DNA from: JAZDPK01 sp043797615
GTDB lineage: Bacteria; Patescibacteriota; Patescibacteriia; UBA11705; JABHMO01
Assembly (NCBI GenBank): GCA_043797615.1
Contig: JAZDPK010000047.1
Span: 1-24,034, forward strand
DNA: 24,034 nt
Reading direction: 5' to 3'
Notes under the pieces: generated by a model
The model's database searches: none
The model's input: only the letters and a program-made list of their open reading frames with translations
What the model was told of the DNA's origin: nothing
Program-made: the position numbers and the translations under genes
Part shown: in pieces, positions 5,483 through 12,675 of the stretch
How positions within the stretch are numbered: position 1 is the stretch's first letter
Layout of the letters: each line of letters starts with the position of its first letter

Positions 5483-5517
5483 TGCAGTTTGTCAGTTGCC
5501 AAACTGACTACACTGCA
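5483..5517 (-). terminator. Long hairpin downstream of the parvulin gene
   Basis: An inner stem GTCAGTT/AACTGAC (5491-5497, 5502-5508) is extended by TGCAGT/ACTGCA (5483-5488, 5512-5517). It lies 26 bases past the stop of the foldase gene on the minus strand. There is no T run, so it may be a 3' stabilising hairpin and not an intrinsic terminator. Confidence 0.45.
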
Positions 5518-5542
5518 TTGTATTTAGAGTTTAGAATTTAAT

Positions 5543-6559
5543 TTACTTCGCCACAAATTTATAAATATGCGCCGCCGCTTTCATCTGCGCCAAATACTGA
5601 TCCGCGCTCATCGGCGCGATCAAAATGTGCTTGACTTTGACTTGTTCGGCCGCGCTGGTTTTCTTGTCCGCCGCCTTTTTGTCTTCAAGCAAAATAATAT
5701 GGTAGCCGTATTTCGTTTTCACGAGTCCGCTCGTTTCCCCGACTTTCAGGGCGAACGCCGCGTCTTCGAATTCCTTGACCATCGCGCCGCGGGCAAACCA
5801 GCCCAGCTCCCCGCCGTTCGCCGCGTTCGACGCATCGGCGCTGTGCTCCCTGGCCAATTCTTCAAACGTCTTTTTGCCGGATTGCAATTGATTCAAAACA
5901 TCATTCGCTTCCTTTTCCGCATCAGCCAAAACCGCCGGATTAACCGCGATCGCCTCGTTGATTTTCGCCCGCAGGATGTCGGTGGCCAAAACGCGCTTTT
6001 CAAAATCCTTCAATTCCCAGCCGAAAAGCTGTTTGATGTTGCTGATCAGCGTCTCGCGCGAACCGAGTTGGACGATGATTTCATCCACCCGCTTGTCGAT
6101 GTCCGTTTGCGCCACTTTGACTTTGAACTGTTGGCCGAGTTTTCGCAGGAAAACATCGTTGATCAGCTTTTCCAGCACGTCCTGCTGGATGGCCAGGTCG
6201 GAAACGTTGGAAAATTTCGCCTTGCTCAAAACCAGCACGCCTTTTGTTTCTTCGCGCCAATCGTCCAGCGTGACAATATGCCCGCTGACGATCGCCGCCG
6301 GATACGGCGCGATTCGCAAAACGCCGTTCACAAAACGATTGTCCCAGCTTAATCGATATGCGCCCAGCCCAATGATGCCAAAAAAGCAAACGAGAATAAC
6401 CAAAAGGCAGACAAGGATGAGCGCGGATTTTCTATTGAAAATTTTTTTGAATTTTTCCGATTTGAAATATCGGCCGATTTTTTCCGCCACGCTTTTGATT
6501 TTGCGGAAAAAGTCTCTTGATTTTGCCTTGAATCCGCTTGTCGATTGTTCATTTTCCAT
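5543..6559 (-). CDS. Membrane-anchored parvulin-type peptidyl-prolyl isomerase
   Basis: The protein is 338 residues: a basic cytoplasmic N-terminus, one membrane segment (about 46-68), a SurA/PrsA-like chaperone region (about 85-210), then a rotamase core. Core motifs are FEELAREHSAD (232-242), GGELGWFARGAMVKEFEDAAFAL (249-271, partly cited) and VKTKYGYHIILLED (280-293). It should assist folding of exported proteins outside the membrane. Oddly, the first beta strand of a parvulin domain, VKHILI (309-314), which normally precedes the core, is found after it near the C-terminus. The domain thus looks circularly permuted, or a second domain is truncated. The gene follows the FtsB-like gene after 28 bases. 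Confidence 0.88.
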   Translation of the reverse strand: MENEQSTSGFKAKSRDFFRKIKSVAEKIGRYFKSEKFKKIFNRKSALILVCLLVILVCFFGIIGLGAYRLSWDNRFVNGVLRIAPYPAAIVSGHIVTLDDWREETKGVLVLSKAKFSNVSDLAIQQDVLEKLINDVFLRKLGQQFKVKVAQTDIDKRVDEIIVQLGSRETLISNIKQLFGWELKDFEKRVLATDILRAKINEAIAVNPAVLADAEKEANDVLNQLQSGKKTFEELAREHSADASNAANGGELGWFARGAMVKEFEDAAFALKVGETSGLVKTKYGYHIILLEDKKAADKKTSAAEQVKVKHILIAPMSADQYLAQMKAAAHIYKFVAK

Positions 6560-6587
6560 AGAAAAAATTTATGTTAGTAAAAAGATT

Positions 6588-7013
6588 TCAGGATTTTTTC
6601 GTTGGATTCTCCATCCGGCTGCCGAAGAAATATTGCCACCAGAATCCGGCGTTCCGCCAGGCTGACGACGGGGAATCAGCGCTTTCAACCGCGCCGGCTG
6701 CGCCCGGCGCTTCATTTTTCAGCGGCGCCGACGGGATCACGGCGACTTTTTCGCCCGGCTTCACCAGATTCAATTTCATCCGCGCCTGATCTTCGATAAA
6801 AAAACCGCTTTGAAAAGCCTGAATTGAACGCAGAAATCCGGTGTTGCGCTTGTTCAATTGACTAAGCTCTTCGGTCAGCTCGGCGATTTGCCTGTCCAAT
6901 GCCCGCCGCGCCGAATATTCTCTGGCGATGCCGGCGGCCAGAAGGATTATAACCGCGGCCGACGCGGCCAGCGCCAGCTTCTCCAGCATTTTCCTGTATC
7001 CGCGCCTTTGCAT
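6588..7013 (-). CDS. FtsB/DivIC-like septum formation initiator
   Basis: The 141-residue protein has a short basic N-terminus, one membrane helix (about 13-29) and a coiled-coil stretch (about 36-60, IAELTEELSQLNKRN). A conserved-looking tail (FIEDQARMKLNLVKPGEKVAVIP) follows, then a low-complexity end. This is the plan of DivIC/FtsB proteins, which bridge FtsL and FtsQ in the divisome; the motif E..AR..L.LV.PGE is typical. The ATG at 7013 may be translated leaderless, because a -10 box ends only five bases upstream. The ATG nine codons in has an AGGA four to five bases before it and is an alternative start. Confidence 0.85.
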   Translation of the reverse strand: MQRRGYRKMLEKLALAASAAVIILLAAGIAREYSARRALDRQIAELTEELSQLNKRNTGFLRSIQAFQSGFFIEDQARMKLNLVKPGEKVAVIPSAPLKNEAPGAAGAVESADSPSSAWRNAGFWWQYFFGSRMENPTKKS

Positions 7014-7018
7014 AATGG

Positions 7019-7048
7019 ATTATATCATGGAATCGCCAGGGCGGCCAA
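7019..7048 (-). promoter_or_regulatory. Putative promoter giving a leaderless FtsB-like mRNA
   Basis: A perfect -10 TATAAT (7024-7019) lies 18 bases from TTGGCC (7048-7043). The expected start is at or next to the A of the ATG at 7013. Confidence 0.45.
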
Positions 7049-7058
7049 CCGCCGGCGC

Positions 7059-7688
7059 TCAATTTTTTGCCGCGCTTTCCTCTTCGTCAATGAGCGATTG
7101 CTCGATCCGGCGGAGGACTTCCTCTTTCTGGTTTTTATCCAGAAGATCGATCTCCGCCATGACCAGGGCGACGGAATCGGCTCGGCCCGGGGCAACGCTT
7201 TTGACCTGGAAAAGCAGATCATTGATGATATTCTGCAATTTAACCGGATTCGCCACTTTGTACAGTTCGAACGGCGCGATGCTCTTTTCGATCGCCAGCT
7301 TCAAATTGCCGTAATGGAAAAGCGTCGGCCAGATCCCTTTGACCAGCGCTTCCGCGCTTTTTATTTTGGAATAATGATATTCAGTGACATTCTTTTCAAA
7401 AAAACCCGACTGCTCGAAATCCGCCACCCGCTGATTGGTGATGACGAAGCGGTTTTTGCGGTAGAGGAAAAACATGCGCAGAATATAGACGGCGGCGAAA
7501 AAAATCACGGCGAAAAACAGCGCCGCTCCCCACCAGCCCTGCAAAAAAAGATAATACATCAGGAAAAAATTCAGCAGCAAAATGAAAAAGCACACGACCA
7601 GATGCGGAATGATGATGATCGGGTGATGACGCACGATTTTGAGGATTTTTTCCTTGTCGCGCAACTCAAAATTTTTTATTTTTTCCAT
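7059..7688 (-). CDS. Bacterial PH-domain (YdbS/YdbT-type) membrane protein
   Basis: The 209-residue protein begins with a short N-terminus carrying HPIIIIPHLVV, then two membrane helices (about 23-46 and 52-72). A bPH_2-type domain (about 75-165) has the characteristic RFVITNQRVADFEQSGFFEKNVTEY start and a later IAPFELYKVANP strand. A charged C-terminal helix ends the protein. Members of this group are membrane proteins of uncertain function, some linked to stress. It is the first gene of a probable three-gene unit with the FtsB-like and foldase genes and has its own strong promoter. It stops with TGA. Confidence 0.85.
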   Translation of the reverse strand: MEKIKNFELRDKEKILKIVRHHPIIIIPHLVVCFFILLLNFFLMYYLFLQGWWGAALFFAVIFFAAVYILRMFFLYRKNRFVITNQRVADFEQSGFFEKNVTEYHYSKIKSAEALVKGIWPTLFHYGNLKLAIEKSIAPFELYKVANPVKLQNIINDLLFQVKSVAPGRADSVALVMAEIDLLDKNQKEEVLRRIEQSLIDEEESAAKN

Positions 7689-7715
7689 ATTGAAAATAAG
7701 TAAAACGTTGCTTCC

Positions 7716-7744
7716 ATTATAGCATATCGCCCTTCCCTGTTCAA
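7716..7744 (-). promoter_or_regulatory. Strong extended -10 promoter
   Basis: TTGAAC (7744-7739), a 17-base spacer and TATAAT (7721-7716) preceded by TGC, giving TGCTATAAT. It drives the PH-domain gene starting at 7688. Confidence 0.75.
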
Positions 7745-7748
7745 ATAA

Positions 7749-7781
7749 AAAAGCTTATCCAAGGTGAATGAATAAGCTTTT
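7749..7781 (-). terminator. Intrinsic terminator of the 65-codon gene
   Basis: A perfect 10-bp stem ATAAGCTTTT/AAAAGCTTAT (7749-7758 and 7772-7781) with a 13-base loop is followed on the minus strand by TTATTTG. The stem is AT-rich but sits 33 bases past the stop and just before the next promoter. Confidence 0.7.
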
Positions 7782-7813
7782 GCCGGCCGCCGATGCAAAC
7801 GGCCTGATTCGCG

Positions 7814-8011
7814 CTAAAAGTCATCCTGATCGTACATGTACATTGCCGTGATTTGTTCTTCTGAAGCTTGCAATAACAGCATCGCCTTCGCTTTCCGGTA
7901 AAATTCGAGCAGCGAACGCGCCTTCGGTGTTTCCATTTTTGCATATTTTGCGATTCGGTCTTCCGCGATCTGCACTTGCCGGAAAAAATCCGCTCGGCCT
8001 TTCTTTTTCAT
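7814..8011 (-). CDS. Small protein of unknown function with a complete private expression unit
   Basis: The 65-residue protein is charged and probably all helical (MKKKGRADFFRQ start, EFYRKAKAMLLLQASEEQI centre, acidic MYDQDDF end). It has no signal peptide or membrane segment and no family I recognise. The start at 8011 is fixed by a perfect Shine-Dalgarno six bases upstream; the longer frame to 8062 would overlap the promoter and the murG end. It is a single-gene unit: a TTGACA promoter inside the murG 3' end, this ribosome site, the gene, then a terminator. The ribosome site is the best in the window, where nearly all other genes have none, so high expression is likely. Confidence 0.82.
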   Translation of the reverse strand: MKKKGRADFFRQVQIAEDRIAKYAKMETPKARSLLEFYRKAKAMLLLQASEEQITAMYMYDQDDF

Positions 8012-8016
8012 TTGCG

Positions 8017-8026
8017 CACCTCCTTT
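8017..8026 (-). promoter_or_regulatory. Perfect Shine-Dalgarno AAAGGAGGTG
   Basis: Nine bases match the complement of the usual 16S rRNA 3' end, six bases before ATG 8011. This decides the start of the 65-codon gene. Confidence 0.85.
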
Positions 8027-8034
8027 CTGGACGG

Positions 8035-8062
8035 ATATTATTGAATCATTATTATTTGTCAA
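8035..8062 (-). promoter_or_regulatory. Promoter of the 65-codon gene within the murG 3' end
   Basis: A consensus -35 TTGACA (8062-8057), a 16-base spacer and -10 TAATAT (8040-8035). The -35 hexamer overlaps the last murG codons (Ile-Asp-Lys). Confidence 0.65.
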
Positions 8063-9143
8063 TATTGCCGCTGGGTTCGACGATCAATCGGACGAAATTT
8101 TCCGCCGCGTTTGCCAACATGATTTCCTTTATGTTTTGGGACAGCCGCTCAAGGCTCGCTTTGTTCGAGAGCAAATCCAAGATCAGATGGGCGAATTCCA
8201 GCGCGGTCGCGCTGCTTTGATCGAGAATAACGGCCGCATTCCGTCCGGCGAAATATTTCGCGTTTTCTTCCTGTTGATTGTCCGGAATCGGGATTAAAAC
8301 CGTTGGCTTGGCCAAAACCGACAGCTCGGTCAGAGTTGAAAGACCGGCGCGACTTACCACCAAGTCCGCCGCGGCATATGCGTCGAACAATTCTTCGCTC
8401 AGATATTCATAAGCCTGGTATCTGCTAAAATTTTTAAATTTTTCTCTATCAACCCATTCAATCACGTTGCCTTTGCCAGTAACGTGGATTATCTGACACA
8501 CTTTAATAAGTTCGACGATCGCGCCCGTCGCCAATTCGTTGATCTTTTCCGCGCCCAAGCTGCCGCCCAGGATTAAAACCGTAGGCAGATTATTTTCAAG
8601 ATTGAACCGTTTGATCGCACCATCTTTCGAACCGCTGAACAATTCGGTTCTGACCGGATTGCCGGTGAATACGGTTTTTTTGTTCGGAAAATTCTGCAAA
8701 GACGATTCGAACGCGACGGTTATTTTGTAAGCGAACGGCGCCATCAGCTTATTCGCCAATCCCGGACAAAGGTCTTGCTGGTGGATGATCGATTTTTTAT
8801 TGAGCAACGCTCCCGCCCAGATCACCGGTACGCTCACGAATCCGCCGGCGGATAAAATAAAATCCGGGTGGTATTTTTTGATGATGAATATCGCTTGAAA
8901 AAACGCGACGATCAAAACAAACGGGGCGGCCAAATTCCGCCAGCTGAAATAACGCCGCAGCTTGGCCGATGAAATCGCTTGATAAGGAACATTTTCTTTG
9001 GCGATAAGCTCTTTTTCAATGCCGTCTTTCGTGCCGATCCAAAGAAAGTCCGAACAAATTTGTTGTTCAGCCAGCTTTTCCTTAATCGCCAAAAGCGGAT
9101 TCACCGCGCCCATCGTGCCGCCGCCAGTTAGGATTACTTTCAT
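8052..9143 (-). CDS. murG: UDP-N-acetylglucosamine--undecaprenyl-PP-MurNAc-pentapeptide GlcNAc transferase
   Basis: MurG adds GlcNAc to lipid I on the inner face of the membrane, making lipid II. The 363 residues follow the GT-B plan: the N-terminal loop GGGTMGAVNP (7-16), ILSAGGFVSVPV (96-107), HQQDLCPGLANK (121-132) and TGNPVR (160-165). The donor-binding half has GGSLGA (193-198), SRAGLSTLTE (264-273) and the nucleotide-contact region NQQEENA (289-295). The conserved His of the family GGTGGHxxP loop is replaced by Ala (residue 13). The gene follows comF after a 52-base gap that holds a long palindrome. There is no Shine-Dalgarno site. Confidence 0.93.
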   Translation of the reverse strand: MKVILTGGGTMGAVNPLLAIKEKLAEQQICSDFLWIGTKDGIEKELIAKENVPYQAISSAKLRRYFSWRNLAAPFVLIVAFFQAIFIIKKYHPDFILSAGGFVSVPVIWAGALLNKKSIIHQQDLCPGLANKLMAPFAYKITVAFESSLQNFPNKKTVFTGNPVRTELFSGSKDGAIKRFNLENNLPTVLILGGSLGAEKINELATGAIVELIKVCQIIHVTGKGNVIEWVDREKFKNFSRYQAYEYLSEELFDAYAAADLVVSRAGLSTLTELSVLAKPTVLIPIPDNQQEENAKYFAGRNAAVILDQSSATALEFAHLILDLLSNKASLERLSQNIKEIMLANAAENFVRLIVEPSGNIDK

Positions 9144-9152
9144 ATGGTGTAT

Positions 9153-9180
9153 GTATGGAACAATAATTATTGTTCCATAC
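9153..9180. repeat. 28-bp perfect palindrome upstream of murG
   Basis: GTATGGAACAATAA followed by its exact reverse complement, with no spacer, lies 10 bases before the murG start and 16 bases after the comF stop. It could be a dimer-binding operator or an RNA hairpin affecting murG translation; it lacks the GCGAG core of the dispersed repeats. Confidence 0.85.
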
Positions 9181-9195
9181 TTTACTTAAAAAACT

Positions 9196-9900
9196 TTAAC
9201 CATGGCAAACCGCTAAACAAGCAATCTCTTTTACGCCCGCTTGCCGCAGCGCCTTGGCCGCTTGGATGAACGTCGCGCCGCTTGTCAGCACGTCGTCGAC
9301 CAGAACAACGCGTTCCGGAACCGCTGTTTTCAAATTTCCTTGAAAGGCATTTTCAATATTACTAAATCTTTCGCTTCTTGACAACTTGGCCTGCTGGCCG
9401 GTGTTTTTAACGCGGTTCAGCAATTCGTTTTCAATCAAACAATCGTAAAGCGCCCCGATCCCCTTTGCCAATTCTTCGGCTTGATTGAATCCGCGCTCCG
9501 CCAGCCTTTTTTTGTGCAAAGGAACAGGCAAAAGAATTTGCTGATGCATGAAACTCGCCAGCCCGCGCCTGTTGATCTGCTTTTCCAAAATTTTAACAAG
9601 AATGCTCGCCAGATCTTGGACAAAATCGTATTTAAAGCTTTCAACGATTTGGCCGGCGACATTATTTCGGTATTTGGCGGCGATGATGATGCGGTCGATA
9701 CCGGTTTCCGTTGCGCATTTTTCGCAAACTCCTTTTTCCGTTTCCGGACCGTTGCAGATGAAACAAGTGAACTTGTCGATTAATTCCAATCGGCTAAAAC
9801 ATTCCGAGCATAAATATTCGCCTTCTTTTTTGCAGGCGAAGCATTCTTTCGGAAAAACATAGTCGAGAATATTTTGCCAGAGTGCTTTCAAGTTGATCAT
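9196..9900 (-). CDS. comF: ComF family phosphoribosyltransferase-like protein
   Basis: The 234-residue protein has zinc-binding cysteine pairs C20/C23 and C31/C34, a second set C46/C49 and C59/C62, and a type I phosphoribosyltransferase domain. That domain has ILLPVPLHKKRLAERGFNQAEEL-type sequence (122-144) and the PRPP loop VVLVDDVLTSGAT (198-210). ComF proteins act in DNA uptake during natural competence, probably with helicase ComFA and DprA in the cytoplasm; the exact chemistry is not settled. The length and all motifs match typical ComF. It lies upstream of murG, an association of position and not of pathway. Confidence 0.92.
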   Translation of the reverse strand: MINLKALWQNILDYVFPKECFACKKEGEYLCSECFSRLELIDKFTCFICNGPETEKGVCEKCATETGIDRIIIAAKYRNNVAGQIVESFKYDFVQDLASILVKILEKQINRRGLASFMHQQILLPVPLHKKRLAERGFNQAEELAKGIGALYDCLIENELLNRVKNTGQQAKLSRSERFSNIENAFQGNLKTAVPERVVLVDDVLTSGATFIQAAKALRQAGVKEIACLAVCHG

Positions 9901-9934
9901 CGTCTTTTAAAAAGAGCTGCCGATGCGAGAAAAC

Positions 9935-10018
9935 AAATAACGAAACAGCCCTGAAAATTTTCCAAGTTTGCTTCGCTCCGCTCGCAAAGACAGTTACCTT
10001 AATTGTTTCGCGTTATTT
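9935..10018. repeat. 84-bp MITE-like element with inverted ends
   Basis: AAATAACGAAACA (9935-9947) and TGTTTCGCGTTATTT (10004-10018) are near-perfect inverted ends (two extra bases on the right). Between them is TTTGCTTCGCTCCGCTCGCAAA, the palindromic core shared with the repeats at 13880-13975 and 23475-23810. No coding sequence is inside. Confidence 0.6.
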
Positions 10019-10047
10019 GGCGTTTTAAGTTTTGCGTAGTTTCGCGT

Positions 10048-10626
10048 TTATTTCCTCGGTTGCCAATACGCCCCGTCCACCAGCCAGCGGCCGTTCGTTT
10101 TTACCAGATCAAGCAATATATCCTGCAAAAACTGCTGCGCTTCTGTTGTTCCAATAGTTTCCGCGCGCATCGTCGCCACCTGCACTTTCATGGTTGTCGC
10201 TTTTTGATCGAGAATCCTGGCCGCCGCGGCTTTGGCCGTGATGCCGTAGAAAAAACCGGCCGGACTATGGTCTTTTGCCAATTTCGGAATGTAGCTTTTG
10301 GCCAGCCAATCGGCCATCGAAGCGGTCATCAGCGATTTCAAATCAATTAGGCCGGCATAGCCGCTTTCATTCGTATAAGTGCCGAAGCGTTCGACAAACG
10401 CGTTGACCATCGCCTGCGCCTCGGCCGCGGTCTTTTCCGCTTCGGTCGGCCGGGGCAATGGCGCGGTCAGCGGCTTTCCCGAATCAGCCGGAACGGTTTT
10501 CACCGGCGCGGTTTCCGAGACTTTTCCTTTTTGAAATAAATTCGGATAAGCGAAATAGCTGATTATTCCGGCGATTATAACGATGCCGACAATGACAAGA
10601 ATAATTATCTTTGTTTTTTTGGACAT
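10048..10626 (-). CDS. Membrane-anchored protein, candidate VirB8/NTF2-like T4SS component
   Basis: The 192-residue protein has a short basic N-terminus (MSKKTK), one membrane helix (about 7-28), a Pro/Thr-rich linker (about 33-62) and an extracytoplasmic alpha/beta domain (about 65-192). The domain ends in VKTNGRWLVDGAYW. One helix, then a domain of this size ending in a Trp-rich strand, is the layout of VirB8/TcpC-type NTF2-fold proteins. The gene is the last of the secretion operon, 45 bases after the VirB4 gene. Sequence alone does not prove the fold, so VirB8-like is inference; any other single-pass membrane protein remains possible. Confidence 0.72.
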   Translation of the reverse strand: MSKKTKIIILVIVGIVIIAGIISYFAYPNLFQKGKVSETAPVKTVPADSGKPLTAPLPRPTEAEKTAAEAQAMVNAFVERFGTYTNESGYAGLIDLKSLMTASMADWLAKSYIPKLAKDHSPAGFFYGITAKAAAARILDQKATTMKVQVATMRAETIGTTEAQQFLQDILLDLVKTNGRWLVDGAYWQPRK

Positions 10627-10671
10627 AGTAATTGATTTTTTATTTTTTTGATTTCTTGATTTTTTGTTTTT

Positions 10672-12552
10672 TTATTCCGCTTCCTCCTTCTTCCTCTGCT
10701 TTTCAAGCTCCAGAAGCTGGCGCGGATCGGACGTTATCAGTTGATCTTCCAAGCCCGACGCCACGACGCGGATGGCCGCGTGCCGGTTGCCGGCGAAGAA
10801 GATGCCTTCGCCCACGTTGCATTCCAAAAGCAGATATTTTTCGCCTTCGGTCAATTGAAAAATTTTTTGAACGAGATCAATCGAGGCCGTCGATTGGCGC
10901 AGCAAAATCTTCAGCGCGGAGTTAGTAACGATCGCTTGGCCGTATTGCGACAAGAGAAAATCATTCACGTCTTGCGTGATCGTGGTGACGCCGAGATAAT
11001 ATTTGCGGCAGCGTTTGACCAGGGCGTGGATGAATTTCGCCGAATCCTCGTGTTGCATCAGCCACCAGCCTTCGTCGATCACCAGGATTCTCTTTTTGAT
11101 TTCCGAACGAACGACATTCCAAATGTAGTTGATGATATTGTAAATCGCCATCGGCCGCAGCTCGTCCTCCAAATCGCGCACGCTGTACACCACCAGCTGA
11201 TTGCCCATATCCACATTGGTCGGCGAATTGAACAGACCGGCAAACGTTCCGGAAGTGAATTTTTTCAGACGCAGCGCCAGATCGGCGCCGCCTTCCATGC
11301 CGTTCAAAACATCGTACAAATCCTGCATTATCGGCGGTTCGACTCTGGATAAATCAGAATCGGACGTAATGTCCTTTTTGGCATAAGTTTCAATAAGCGC
11401 CCGGTCCATGATCGAATCGTCCTGAAACGACAGATCGCCGATCATGATGCGCAATAAACCCTTTAAAGTGATGACCGCGCTCCTGATGATGTCGGCCGCG
11501 TCCATGTCGCCCACTTTGCGCGGCAGATCGAACGGATTGATCTTGCTTTCCGAATTCAGCGATATGTTGACGTAAGTGCCGCCCACCGCGTCGCACAGAT
11601 TTTTGTATTCGCGCTCCGGATCGATGATAATGACGTCCGTGCCGAGCATGAGCGTGCGCAAGACTTCGAGTTTAATGGTATAACTTTTGCCCGCGCCGGA
11701 CGTGGCGAAGACGCAGGCGTTCGCGTTTTGCAGGGAAAATCGGTCGAACAAGATCAAACTGTTATTATGTCTGTTAATGCCGAACAAAATTCCTTCTTCC
11801 GACGTCAATTCAGACGAAATGAACGGGAAAGACGCCGCGATCGGCGACGAATTCAGGTTCGCGGTGATCATGAGCTCGTCGTTGCAGATCGGAATGGTGG
11901 AATTGAAACCCTGCTCCGCCTGGTAAAACACGCGCTTCGAATAAATGAGCCGCGTGCCGAGCACCGCCTCGATGTCTTCGGTCAAAAGGTCGAGCGCTTT
12001 TTTGTCTTCGGAATATAAGGTGATGTACAGGGCGAATTGGAAGAATTTTTCAATACCCTGCGTCAAATCGTCGCGCAATTTCTCGATATCGCGCAAAGCG
12101 GTTTCGCGCAGCGGATCGCGCGGCGCGCCTTTGTCCGCGTCCGCCATGAGCTGGGCCTCGAGCACGCCGACTTTGTTCCGCAGCTGCTTTAAAACGATCG
12201 CCGAATCGAGCGGATAGAAAAACATGCTGACGTCGAGCGTGGCGTTGTAATTGATGACCGGCGCGAACCAGCCCACGCCGATGTAGCGCGGATACGCCAG
12301 GACGAACAGCGTCCGGGCAAACCGGTCGCCGATGCGCACGCAGTCCGGCTGCACTTCGAACGCTTCCGGCGCGATAATGTCGAGGACGGAAGTGATGCCG
12401 CGATGATAAATTTTTTCCTGTTCCAAAACTTCCGCTTCTTTCATCGTGCTTTGCTCTTCCAATTTCAATTTTTCCGCTTCCGATTTTTGCGGCGCTTTCG
12501 GTTTGACCGATGTTATCGGCTGTTTTTTTACGTCTTCTGGTTTGAATGGCAT
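10672..12552 (-). CDS. virB4: VirB4/TraC-type secretion ATPase
   Basis: The 626-residue ATPase energises assembly or substrate transfer of type IV secretion systems at the inner membrane. After a charged N-terminus (1-50) comes a VirB4-like N-terminal domain (about 50-240, with VRIGDRFARTLFVLAYPRY). The RecA-like motor follows: Walker A ATSGAGKS (283-290), IIIDPEREY (308-316), Walker B RILVIDEGWW (488-497) and the TTITQDVNDFL motif (523-533). It is shorter than proteobacterial VirB4 (about 800) but typical of the Gram-positive/CPR type. It follows the TraC-like gene across a 123-base gap holding a 24-bp-stem hairpin, and precedes the VirB8-like gene. Confidence 0.92.
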   Translation of the reverse strand: MPFKPEDVKKQPITSVKPKAPQKSEAEKLKLEEQSTMKEAEVLEQEKIYHRGITSVLDIIAPEAFEVQPDCVRIGDRFARTLFVLAYPRYIGVGWFAPVINYNATLDVSMFFYPLDSAIVLKQLRNKVGVLEAQLMADADKGAPRDPLRETALRDIEKLRDDLTQGIEKFFQFALYITLYSEDKKALDLLTEDIEAVLGTRLIYSKRVFYQAEQGFNSTIPICNDELMITANLNSSPIAASFPFISSELTSEEGILFGINRHNNSLILFDRFSLQNANACVFATSGAGKSYTIKLEVLRTLMLGTDVIIIDPEREYKNLCDAVGGTYVNISLNSESKINPFDLPRKVGDMDAADIIRSAVITLKGLLRIMIGDLSFQDDSIMDRALIETYAKKDITSDSDLSRVEPPIMQDLYDVLNGMEGGADLALRLKKFTSGTFAGLFNSPTNVDMGNQLVVYSVRDLEDELRPMAIYNIINYIWNVVRSEIKKRILVIDEGWWLMQHEDSAKFIHALVKRCRKYYLGVTTITQDVNDFLLSQYGQAIVTNSALKILLRQSTASIDLVQKIFQLTEGEKYLLLECNVGEGIFFAGNRHAAIRVVASGLEDQLITSDPRQLLELEKQRKKEEAE

Positions 12553-12597
12553 AAGATGATTTATTCGATTAAAAAGAAATGAAAGATTAGTAAGAAC

Positions 12598-12667
12598 GGG
12601 ATAAATGGGATAAACGCGATTGTCTTGAAAATTTGGTCCGGCAAATCGCGTTTATCCCATTTATCCC
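12598..12667. repeat. Perfect 24-bp inverted repeat between two secretion genes
   Basis: Arms at 12598-12621 and 12644-12667 match exactly around a 22-base loop. Each arm contains two tandem GGGATAAA words and ends in CGCGATT. The hairpin begins nine bases past the stop of the TraC-like gene and about 45 bases before the virB4 start. It has no T run. Confidence 0.88.
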
Positions 12668-12675
12668 ATTGCTTT

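Noticed and set aside
7059..7061. Recoding of TGA as glycine (Gracilibacteria/SR1 code)
   Set aside because: TGA ends the PH-domain gene at the expected length, and no long frame needs TGA to be read as sense.
8012..8062. Upstream 17-codon extension of the 65-codon gene
   Set aside because: It would overlap the promoter and the murG stop, and the perfect Shine-Dalgarno points to the start at 8011.
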